Positions 54,545-63,796 of a stretch of DNA of 64,000 nucleotides are shown here, one piece after another. The DNA is taken from NCBI GenBank assembly GCA_032207245.1, contig CM063507.1, forward strand, positions 90,640,560 through 90,704,559, read 5' to 3'. Positions within the stretch are counted from its first letter, which is position 1, and each line of letters starts with the position of its first letter. This stretch comes from Pardosa pseudoannulata. Lineage: Eukaryota; Arthropoda; Arachnida; Araneae; Lycosidae. The position numbers and the translations under genes were made by a program. The notes below the pieces were generated by a model. The model was given only the letters and a program-made list of their open reading frames with translations, did no database searches and was not told the origin of the DNA.

Positions 54545-54870
54545 TAACTTATTTCTGGCCCAAGTCCGGACTTAGAAAATTTTCGAGGTTCTTCGGGACT
54601 TAGAAAATTTTTCGAGGTTTTTTGGACTTTGCCATTTTTCAGCCCAATTTTCGGACTTAGTCGTTTTTTGGGCATTTTTCTGGACTTTGTCTAAATTTTC
54701 ACTTTTTTAGTGGGACTTAGTCGTTTTTTCGGAAATTTTTGGACTTTGCCAAAATTTTTCCATTTTTTGGACTAAATAAGTCGGACTTAGTCATTTTTTA
54801 GGAATTTTTCGGACTTTGCCGAAATTTTCCACTTTTTTGTTTTTTGCTGTTTTTAGGCCTTAAAAGGCCT
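54545..54870 (+). repeat. GGACTT repeats and palindrome before A4 ORF1
   Basis: Same as 18890-19216. AGGCCTTAAAAGGCCT at 54855-54870. Confidence 0.6.
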
Positions 54871-54947
54871 GGCCTTTAATTTTTTTTCCCAAGTTCTGTG
54901 GAGACCTCCTCCCAAACGGGCGGTAACAGATACCACAGCCCAAAAAC

Positions 54948-56505
54948 ATGAGTAACTGCTCGGACCACTGCTCCTCGGGTGAGGAATGTGCCCGAACCCC
55001 TAAAAAACAAAGAAAATCATCTAGGAAACACACTGAAACAAAGAGGCTAGTAGACGAAGTAGCAACACCAAAGCTAAATGCAGAAAAGCATGCCGATTCC
55101 GAAGACGATGCGCCGTTGGCTAACCTTAAGAACAAGCAGTCAAAGAAAACGAAGAAAGCTAAGAAAAAGATCACGCCAGTAACCGTACCTAGTGACGCTA
55201 GTATGGACTGCAGCGACTCAGAAGATGAAAGCTCCCACGACGAGGTTGTCTCTGACGGTAATGGTGGTCTGAGGACAAGGACCAAAGCAGCCGCAGTTAA
55301 TCCAAAAGACGCAAACCAAGAGCCCAAGAAGAACGCTCGCAGCAAGCAACACGAAAGAGAGCACTCACCTTTGAGTGACGATCAGCAACATGGCCCAGAC
55401 CTCCCTACGATCATAACTCAAAGGGCACGGAACGCCATGATAACTGACCCCTCTCTACGTCACATGTCACAGAGGGCGAAAGATTGCTTAGTGGACCTCC
55501 TCGCAGATATTGAAGAGACCTACAGCATTGCCCTGGAGGCACTTAAGCTCAATAAAGCGGTGGTACTTCAAAAAGAGGAGCCGGTGTATTACTCTGATCC
55601 GAAACTAGACGTGCTAATGAGCAAGCTCCAATCTTTGGAGCAAAAAGTAGAGGATTTGAATAACAGAAACGAGCCGCCTACAGCAGCAAACGACATCCCC
55701 CACCAGAATCTTGCAGCAGCAGCCCCAACCAGCAAGACATACGCGACAGCAGCAAGGGCACCCAAGAGCACCCTGGTACTGAAACCAGCAACGGAGGACA
55801 GCAATCCAAAGACCGTCCTCAGAAAGCTTAAATCCCTACCATGCCCAGACGATGTGAAAATAACCAAGCTGAAAATACTGCCCAGCCGGATAGAAGTAAG
55901 GTGCGACAGCGAGAGCCACAAAGATTCGTTGAGCGCCTATCTTCAGGAAAAGCTCGCGGAAGAGGCTAAAATAGAAGACAAGCGACCCTCTACAAAGGAT
56001 TATGGTTTTGAACGCTCCCAACAACTTGGACGAACAAGCCATAATCAAATCGATTACAGCAAAAGAAGACAGCGCCCCATGCAGGGTAATTAGATCTTAC
56101 AGATCAAGCAGAGAAGGCCACACCCACTGGGTGGTACTGTGCCCCAGAAGAACGGCGCAAAGAGTATTAACGGCTGGCCAAGTGCTAATAGACTTTCTGA
56201 AATTACGGGTGAAGAAACATCACCAAATACATAGGTGTAGGAATTGCCAGCACATAAATAGGCACCACACCTCGGAATGTCAGGCAAGACCCTATTGCTC
56301 ATGGTGCGGAGGGAAGCACACAGCAGAGAAGTGCAAGGCCAGGGTTCCCAGCTGCATCAACTGCTGTGCGTGGAACGACGCCCATGAAAAGGACAACTCA
56401 GTCCCCTCACACCAGAAAAACTACATCCCCGTGGATCACGCAGCCGATTCGCCTTTCTGCCCGACTTACAACGACATTGCTAATGGACGAGCAACCTCAA
56501 CCTAG
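54948..56505 (+). pseudogene. A4 ORF1: gag-like, one frameshift
   Basis: Very close to A2 ORF1. A 2-nt deletion near 55992, in the codons for RPSLQR, shifts the frame and leads to a stop at 56093. The zinc-knuckle part (CRNCQHINRHHTSEC, CSWCGGKHTAEKC, CINCC) is open in the correct frame to the stop at 56503-56505. The first 130 codons differ from A2 at many sites, while the middle is almost identical. Confidence 0.88.
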
Positions 56506-56509
56506 GCCA

Positions 56510-59500
56510 ATGGAAGAGAATATCTTAGAAGCAACCACACAGACGAAACAGCGCAAACGAGCCCATAGAACATCAACAAAGAACACCAAAGCCCTATCTA
56601 TTCTCCAAATAAACGCCAACCACGCGAGAGCAGCCACGGCAGCAATCCCACTAGTAGCTCACCAACATCAAGCCCACGTACTTCTGATCCAAGACCCTTA
56701 CGTCTTTGAGGGTAGACTGCATGGCTTCCCCAGTGCGTGGAGGAACTTCTCCTCAGTTAACAAAAAGGCATGGCTAGTAATCACGGACGGTGAAATTACT
56801 TACTCTCCGCCAATTCCAAAACAATCATCGGTCTTCCTGCCATTAGAGACCACGCACGGCACCCTTATAGTAGGATCCCAGTATGCGGCACCCTCAGAGG
56901 ACTTTGTCGAGGCGCTAGCAGAATGGGAAGGTGTCCTAGCAGGTCTGGATACCAACACCAGCTTATTTCTGGGAGCAGACTTTAATGCCAGATCGCCCAT
57001 ATGGGGATATGATTGGGAGGATGCTCGAGGCTCGACATTAATCGAACATTGTTTTCTGCACGACCTCAGCATCCTAAATGATGCGCAAAGCATTCCCACT
57101 TTTAATCACGCCGGCAGGCAGGGTTGGCCAGATGTCTCCCTGCTAAAGTCCAACAACAATGTGAGGGCAAGCTCCTGGCGAGTACTTGAGGCCGAGTCTC
57201 TCAGTAACCACTTCTATGTTCAAACTGTACTGGGAGCAGTCCCGACGAGAACTCGGTCATCCAGGTATAATACCAAGTATGGTAACCACAGGAAGTTCCA
57301 GAAGAAACTACAAGTCACTGTAGGGGAAATTCCCACAAGGTTGGAGGACGTAAGAAATCACCAAGATCTGGACCTCTATACCTCGCAGCTGCTCGAAGCA
57401 ATTAAAAGGGCATGCGATAAAGCCTATCGCAAGAAGACCCTGAAAATAGTCAGAGAGTTCAAGTGGTGGACCCCAGCACTTTCCACTCAGCGGAACCTAG
57501 TAACTGCCCTAGCCAGAAGGAATAGAAGAGATTCCTCCAACGACAATATCAGACAGAAGCTTTCTAAGGAACGTGCCAACTTTAAGAAGCTAATTCTGCA
57601 AACAAGAACCAAGGCATGGCGGCTCTTCTGTGAAAGTACATCCAAGGCATATGGGGGCAGTTACAAACTGGCACATAGCAAGACGTTCACGCCGCACGAA
57701 GTGCTTGTGGACTGGGCGAGGCCAACTACCAATCTAGAATCCCAAGCTCTGCTGACCGAAGCCCTCTTCGGCCCAAGTGCAGAAGCACCCTCTCTCCCAC
57801 GCTGCCTACCTAATATTGCAGGCAACAAGCACATAGAGCTGCAGGAGGTCAGAGACGCGATCTTCTCTCTTAACAAGAATAAGGCACCAGGTCCAGACAA
57901 TATTGATGTGGTAATACTGAGACAAGTATTCAGCGCACACAAGACCTTACTCAGAGAATGGGTAGCCAAGTGTTTCAAGTTCGGCCACTTCCCGAGCCCC
58001 CTTCGGCAAGGGCAAGTGGTATACTTCCTTAAGGGTAACAAAGACCCCACGCTCCCCAGTTCCTACAGGCCCATATGCCTGTTGCCTACTCTGGGTAAGG
58101 TTCTTGAAAAAATCATTGCAAAAAGGATATCATACCATCTGGAATCCAATAGCTTACTGAGCCCTCAGCAACACGGCTTCCGAGAGAATCGCTCATGCGA
58201 GACGGCTCTAGAATCTCTAATGCAGCTAATAGAAATCAACACCAGGGAAAAACAGTTCACGAATGCGCTGGCGATAGACATTACAGGGGCCTTCGGTCCA
58301 CTTCTCTGGAATCTGATTGCAGAACGGATAATTAAAAGCATTAAGGGCCTGGGCGCTGACATAATAGTGTACGCGGACGATTTCCTCCTCGTCACCAGCG
58401 GTTCTCACAGGAGAGAAATTGAAAGAAGAGCACAGCCAGTAATAGACAAGCTCCAGGAATCCCTGAAAGAAAATGGTCTGACGGTCTCCCTGCAAAAGAC
58501 ACAGAACATCACCTTCTACCCTAAGGGTAAACGACTGAGTAGGCTCCCGACCCTGAAAATGTCAGGCTCCATAATCAAGACTACGACTCAACTCAAATAT
58601 CTGGGCCTAACCATGAGTGCTAACCTCTCATGGCATGCGCACATAAAAGCCATCAAGCAGAAAGTCCTGTCTCACCACCTCAACCTGGTTAAGGTTACGG
58701 GAAGGATGTGGGGTGTCCCCAGCAAGTTTCTTAAACTTTGGTACCTGACTGTATCAGAAAGCTGCATACTTTACGCAGCAGGCATTTGGGGAAGGCTGAT
58801 GACGGAGTCCGAAAAGGAGAGCTTGCTGAAAATTCAGCGACCTTTTCTGATTAGGATTGCGCGCGCCTACAAAACTACCCCTAACACAGCTCTCCAGGCT
58901 CTAACAGGCATTCCCCCACTGCCCCTGACAGTCAGCAAGGCAGCAAAAGCAGCAGCCATTCTAAGACTAGGCAGGAAAATTTCAATAGGCGCAAACTCCT
59001 ACGCCCCCAGCGAAATCATTCGCAATCAAAACACCTCCCATCTGCACCCGGCAGACAGGACTTTCGACGTAGCAGCAGAGCAGCATAGGCCCCAGAAGCA
59101 ACCAAGCATATTAGCCTTTACAGATGGCTCCAAGACCGAAACTGGAGTGGGCTCTGCATTTATTGTAACTAACGGTCACGAACGTATAGCCACGTGGTCG
59201 CAGTCACTCAACCCTGAGGCTACTGTGTTCCAAGCGGAACTGCATGCAATTTCGGAGTGCCTGAAATGGCTCAGTCGCAACCACATACGTGAGGCTACCA
59301 TCCTCTCAGATAGCCAGGCAGCAATCAAAGCCATAGCTAAATTTGTGCAACAGGACCCCACAGTCCAACAAGTCCAGAAACAAATCAGTAAATCCAGTTT
59401 TAAGGTCAGATGGGTAAAAGCCCACTGTGGAATCACTGGAAACGAAGAAGCGGACGTAGCGGCAAAGTCAGCGACTACCAGAACGCCAGAGACCAAACTC

Positions 59501-59929
59501 CCCCTAGCTCGCTCTTTCATAAAGAGACAATTAAGGGAAGACATGTTAAGCTCCTGGGCCAGAGCCTGGTCAACTGCAAGTACAGGAAGATCATTGTACT
59601 TTTACCTCAACAAGCTGTCAGTAAACACAATCTTTGACTCTCCAGCGGTCAATGCACTCCTAACCAACCATGGCCCGTTCCCGGCATACCTCTATAGGTT
59701 CCACACGGGAGGAGCCACGTCACCCAACTGTGTCTGCGGAGAGGTGGGGACAGCTGAACACTATATGTTCGAGTGCACCCTCACCACACAGCTCCATTTT
59801 AAGCGACCAGTTGAGTCAGCTGGCCTTGCCTGGGCTAACTCCTTAAACACCAACAAGGTGCTAAGAAAGCGAGCGGCCAATCTAATCTCCTGGCTCATCT
59901 CAAATCAGGAGGCAATCCTCCAACCCTAG
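56510..59929 (+). CDS. A4 ORF2: EN-RT-RNase H with deleted RT core
   Basis: 1139 aa, nearly the same as A2, with the identical 57-residue deletion (DITGAF joined to GPLLWN at 58295) and the same LSNHFYV in EN. YADD, RNase H and the terminal CVCGEVGTAEHYMFEC are intact. The ATG at 56510 follows the ORF1 stop by 4 nt (GCCA). Differences from A2 are clustered, for example at 57350-57370 and 57520-57790. Confidence 0.9.
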   Translation: MEENILEATTQTKQRKRAHRTSTKNTKALSILQINANHARAATAAIPLVAHQHQAHVLLIQDPYVFEGRLHGFPSAWRNFSSVNKKAWLVITDGEITYSPPIPKQSSVFLPLETTHGTLIVGSQYAAPSEDFVEALAEWEGVLAGLDTNTSLFLGADFNARSPIWGYDWEDARGSTLIEHCFLHDLSILNDAQSIPTFNHAGRQGWPDVSLLKSNNNVRASSWRVLEAESLSNHFYVQTVLGAVPTRTRSSRYNTKYGNHRKFQKKLQVTVGEIPTRLEDVRNHQDLDLYTSQLLEAIKRACDKAYRKKTLKIVREFKWWTPALSTQRNLVTALARRNRRDSSNDNIRQKLSKERANFKKLILQTRTKAWRLFCESTSKAYGGSYKLAHSKTFTPHEVLVDWARPTTNLESQALLTEALFGPSAEAPSLPRCLPNIAGNKHIELQEVRDAIFSLNKNKAPGPDNIDVVILRQVFSAHKTLLREWVAKCFKFGHFPSPLRQGQVVYFLKGNKDPTLPSSYRPICLLPTLGKVLEKIIAKRISYHLESNSLLSPQQHGFRENRSCETALESLMQLIEINTREKQFTNALAIDITGAFGPLLWNLIAERIIKSIKGLGADIIVYADDFLLVTSGSHRREIERRAQPVIDKLQESLKENGLTVSLQKTQNITFYPKGKRLSRLPTLKMSGSIIKTTTQLKYLGLTMSANLSWHAHIKAIKQKVLSHHLNLVKVTGRMWGVPSKFLKLWYLTVSESCILYAAGIWGRLMTESEKESLLKIQRPFLIRIARAYKTTPNTALQALTGIPPLPLTVSKAAKAAAILRLGRKISIGANSYAPSEIIRNQNTSHLHPADRTFDVAAEQHRPQKQPSILAFTDGSKTETGVGSAFIVTNGHERIATWSQSLNPEATVFQAELHAISECLKWLSRNHIREATILSDSQAAIKAIAKFVQQDPTVQQVQKQISKSSFKVRWVKAHCGITGNEEADVAAKSATTRTPETKLPLARSFIKRQLREDMLSSWARAWSTASTGRSLYFYLNKLSVNTIFDSPAVNALLTNHGPFPAYLYRFHTGGATSPNCVCGEVGTAEHYMFECTLTTQLHFKRPVESAGLAWANSLNTNKVLRKRAANLISWLISNQEAILQP

Positions 59930-59939
59930 GTCGAAACAG

Positions 59940-60009
59940 GCTTGTAACCCATGGTCTCACTCGCGTGGCCGGTGATCCGGCTTGTAAGAGTCCATGGGAT
60001 CGCGTGGCC
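59940..60009 (+). other. Nested-hairpin RNA motif, A4 copy 1
   Basis: CCCATGG (59948-59954) with CCATGGG (59992-59998). Inner GCCGG-TGAT-CCGGC (59968-59981). Confidence 0.65.
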
Positions 60010-60814
60010 TATGTTGAATGCCAACCCTGGCGGAAGACCTAAAAGTAATTTATTGTGTCATTTTGTGTTTAACATAACTAATATTCCTATTTTCACCTTA
60101 TGTAAAGCAACAATGCTATCTGAGTGCTCACATCTGTCCTCTTAAAATCTTAGTTTATTTTGAACCTTAGTATGTTTGTCATATGTGAATCCTGTTTGTA
60201 ATTGACTTTTATATGTTCCTCCTGTAAATATTTTTAAAATATGTCTTTTATGATGTCAGTAATCTCTGTTAATTCATTATGCTAATTAATTCATTATCAC
60301 GTATATTAATTCATGTATCATACTTTCTTACATTTAATATCTGCCTCTCTATATCAAATTATATTATATTTAAATTGCCATCTTTAAACTTAATATTTAA
60401 AGTGTTACTAGCCAAAATATCTCATTTATCGATGTGTTAGTGTGGTGCAAATGTGCCAAAAATGCCTATTTCGTTCCATTAATGTAAATATTCAGTGTAA
60501 TTCTTGTTTCATTTTTCGTTATAATTAATATTTGCCTCCCTATATATTATTATATTTTATATAACTTGCCTTCTTTATATTTAATTTTTAAAGTGTAACA
60601 AGCCTACATACATACCTATTGTAGTGTTAGTGTGGCGCCTATGCGCCGACTCGTGATTTTTGCTTCAACAATGTAAATGTTCAATGTTACTTTCAGTGTA
60701 AATATTCAGTGTTAAATTCGTTTCCTATGTTCCTTCTCACAGTTCTTCCTTTTATGTAATAATGGTAACCTTGTAAAGTGTACAGCATATAGCTGCTCAT
60801 CAAGAAGAAGCAAG

Positions 60815-60878
60815 CCGAACCGAGGGAGACCACTCGCGAGGCCTGTGTTCCAGAAAGGCTTGTAAGGTCCCCGAGGTA
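60815..60878 (+). other. Nested-hairpin RNA motif, A4 copy 2 (variant)
   Basis: GGGAGACC (from 60824) with GGTCCCC (60866-60872). Inner GCCT (60841-60844) / AGGC (60856-60859). ACTCGCGAG and TTGTAAG strands. Confidence 0.6.
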
Positions 60879-60942
60879 GCGGTAAAGCTGTTGTTAAACT
60901 GGCCTCACCAGTTCGATGTATTTCAGCAATTTTGTTTATCTT

Positions 60943-61283
60943 AATAAACGGGTGGTGGATGTTCGCTAGGGCTGGTGGTCTGGCTTGTCTGGCTGGTTCC
61001 GCTGGCAGCGAGTCTCGGCCCGTCTGGCGGGCGTCCCGGCCGTGTCGGTTGGGCGTTCCCCTTGGAGGAGTCCGGCGGTGCGCCGAGCGGAGTGTCGACG
61101 GTCTTGGATCCGCCCTCAGTTGTCCGGGCACAGAGGCTGCCTAGAGCTCCTCTCGTGGCCGCGGGACGGGAGCTCACGAGACTGATCTCGTGTCTGGGTG
61201 TGGACACCGGGCCTGTACCCAACGCCCCAAACCGAACTTCGTTCGGTGGGCGGCAGGCCGCTGGTCAGCCAATCCCCAAGATA
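60943..61283 (+). other. AATAAA and GC-rich terminal segment of A4
   Basis: AATAAA at 60943-60948. Stem ACCGAA (61231-61236) / TTCGGT (61242-61247), as in A2. Ends CAGCCAATCCCC, then AAGATA before CCCCAGTCTGCACCC of A5. Confidence 0.6.
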
Positions 61284-63170
61284 CCCCAGTCTGCACCCAG
61301 ACACCATAGCGATAGGTCGGTCGTGTCCTGAGCTCCAGAGCCTAAGTCCCAACTTGTGCGGAAGGAATCATCCGACAGCTTCCAAACCAGTTCCATTGGA
61401 TAGAGCATCAAAATCTACGTAAGGATCTGCATTTCGGTGAAATTTCGACAATAATTAGTGCTCCCACTAATTAAAAACTGTGCCTCACGTGGCGATATAG
61501 CGCGCCAAATCGAGCCGGGGTTAAGGGGTCGATTGTTTTGACCCAAAACAACCAAGTCGCCGACGGTTTATAATTATTTTCTGCTATTCAACGCGTCGCA
61601 GCCCTTCAAGTGTGGTACCGTTGGATAGCCACTGAAAATCTCTTCAAGCTGCTATTTTTGTGTATCGATGTGCTAATTAGTGCCAGAGCTACTAATTAAA
61701 GTAGCTAAATATCGCCAATTCCCAGGACTTAGCCTCCACAGCGCGCGTTTTCTCCCCTACTAGGGCGAAAACGAAGAAGAACAAAATACTCTCCACCGAT
61801 TCGTCAGACCCTCGTCGATTTTCGTCACGATATTATTAATTTAAGAAGCCAAATATCGGGAATTTCCCGAACTTAGCCTCTGCAACGCACGAAATCTCCC
61901 CTACTAGGGAGAAAACGGAGAAGAACCGGGTGGGGAATTTTTCTCCCAAATTTTCTAATAGTGATATCTCCAAGATTTATTAATATTTTTCGTCAATCTT
62001 TGGAACTTAAGCTCCTGTAGTGCCTGAGAAGCTACCATCCGAGTTTGGAGGAATTATCTTTAAAATTAGCTTAATTAGAGGCTAATTAGTGTTTGTGTTG
62101 TGAATAGTGTTTGTGGCCTAATTAATGGCAATTTAAGTGTCAGCTCTGTGGATTACCTTTCTAGAGGACCTACTGAACCCTCCGCATCAAGCGGTAAGTC
62201 AAAAAATTCATTTATTGTATAATTAGAGAGTTAATTAATTTTTTCTAATTAACATAAAATACCTGCCAAGCTATTGAACTTACAAACAATCTAAGTGCAT
62301 ATATGTGTTCCTAGGACAAAACTATATTAGGATGCCAAATTTCAACCTGTTATCTGCATAATTAGTGCCTTAATTAATTTAATTGTGTCTAAACTAATTA
62401 GTGTCATTTCTGCTATTTAAATTGTGATTTCTGTGCTCTGCTTTTACATATGAATAATTTAAGTGTGCATTAATATACAGTATCAATTTTAAGTGTTTAT
62501 TTGCATTATTTCTCAAGTTATTAGCTTAATTAGTTTAATTAACCTCCTAGTGTTTCTCTGTGTAAATTGTGTTTATATGTTTCTCAAACCTGCTTATATG
62601 TGTTGTGCCAGTCGCGACGAGTCCAACGACACCAACCTCTAGCCCCTGCTGATTTTTAGTTCGCCGTCAACGGCACTAATTAATTCTAATTAGTCAAAAT
62701 TAATTAGCTCATAGGAGCCGTAATTCTATTGATAGAGCCTCCGCTCCAGCTGCATTTTATTTAGCAGCCCAGTGTGCCCTATTTCCCTAAGTTTTGTACT
62801 GCTGCAGTTCTTTATTGTCCATAAATCGGCCGGTTTTAATTAGCCGATTTAATTAAATCGTCTTTAATTAACTCAGTACCTACTCATCGTAGCTCTTCGA
62901 GGCGGGTGTCGCTGGATTCCTTGTAACCAGAGGATTCTATTTCTGTGCTTTTTTCACTCTTTTATTTTCATTAGTTGTGTATTTATGTGCCTAATTAATT
63001 TGTAATTAAGAGCAATTAAACGGCTCTAACATCGTATTTACTGCCCTAAAATATTTAGTGTAATACATCTCCAGAAAGCTTATTTTCAAGACGAACAAGC
63101 TAAACTAGCTATTTTCCAAATTCAACCAATATTTAATTTCCCCGATTTTTCCTTGTGGGACTTGTAATTT
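61284..63170 (+). other. A5 leader, upstream and AT-rich parts
   Basis: Includes near-empty equivalents of the B1 site (CTATTCAACGCGTCGCAG, about 61582) and the C1 site (GAAATCTCCCCTACTAGGG, about 61890), GGGAATTTCCC at 61858-61868, and GTAAGT at 62194-62199. Two diverged copies of a ~95-bp segment (61689-61782 and 61833-61928) flank a 47-bp insertion. No gene seen. Confidence 0.55.
61784..61830 (+). repeat. ORF2-derived filler in the A5 leader
   Basis: AAAATACTCTCCACCG... through ...CGTCACGAT matches A1 ORF2 at about 2373-2421 (EN region) with few differences. It matches A1/A3 rather than the A2/A4 version of that region. It sits between two copies of a leader segment. Confidence 0.65.
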
Positions 63171-63174
63171 TTCA

Positions 63175-63290
63175 TCAAACCCACGTGGTAGCACGTGGTC
63201 TGCACGTGGTCTGCATTTTCAATACTGGGCGCGGCCATCTTGTCCGCCATCTTGGTTTTGCAACCCACGTGGTCGCAAAGGTCGTAGAGG
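63175..63290 (+). promoter_or_regulatory. A5 promoter-like module
   Basis: CACGTG at 63182, 63192, 63203 and 63266, one more than in A2/A4 through a small tandem duplication. GCCATCTTG at 63234 and 63246. Confidence 0.5.
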
Positions 63291-63314
63291 TCGACGCGTG
63301 TCCTTGGGACTTTA

Positions 63315-63657
63315 ACTTTTTTCTAGCCCAGTCCGGACTTAGAAAATTTTCGAGGTTTTTCGGGACTTAGAAAATTTTTCGAGGTTTTTCGGACTTAGTC
63401 ATTTTTCAGCCCAATTAACGGACTTTGTCGTTTTTTGGGCATTTTTCAGGACTTAGTCATTTTTTCACTCATTTAGTGGGACTTAGTCTTATTTTTCGAA
63501 AAATTTTGGACTTTGCCAAAATTTTTCATTTTTTTTTTGACTTTGTCATTTTTTCGACTTAATAAGTCGGACATAGTCACTGTTTCAGAAATTTTTCGGA
63601 CTTTGCCGAAATTTTTCACTTTTTTGTTTTTTGTTGTTTTTAGGCCTTACAAGGCCC
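63315..63657 (+). repeat. GGACTT repeats and palindrome before A5 ORF1
   Basis: Same degenerate repeat as in A2. The palindrome at 63642-63657 has one change (AAGGCCC). Confidence 0.55.
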
Positions 63658-63663
63658 GGGCTT

Positions 63664-63665
<2 letters not shown>

Positions 63666-63731
<66 letters not shown>
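63666..63731 (+). repeat. Run of 66 T
   Basis: The equivalent T-run in A0, A2 and A4 is 8-11 bases. The poly-Phe and poly-Lys frames called across it are artefacts. Confidence 0.9.
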
Positions 63732-63796
63732 CTCCCAAGTTAAGTGGAGACCTCCTCCCACCAAAAGGGCGGTAAAAGATACCACTGCCCATAAAC

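Larger units (their letters stand above)
25428..59929 (+). repeat. Segmental duplication, copy II (A3-B2/B3-C2/B4-A4)
   Basis: Copy of 1448-24281 with the younger B3 and B4 insertions. The shared RT deletion of A2/A4 and the shared truncation point of A1/A3 predate the duplication. Confidence 0.85.
59930..60942 (+). other. A4 3' UTR
   Basis: About 1 kb, AT-rich. It holds two diverged ~180-bp repeats (about 60400-60510 and 60590-60690), each with a GTGTTAGTGTGG block leading to a small hairpin: GGTGC-AAAT-GTGCC in one and GGCGC-CTAT-GCGCC in the other. Hairpin motif copies lie at both ends. Diverged from the A2 3' UTR. Confidence 0.6.
31362..61283 (+). mobile_element. A4, full-length R1-like LINE with nested B2/B3 and C2/B4
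   Basis: The leader lies at 31362-31683, 43328-43497 and 53137-54947. ORFs span 54948-59929 and the 3' end 59930-61283. It is the duplicate of A2, with insertions at the same two leader sites and two further B elements inside those. Confidence 0.8.
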
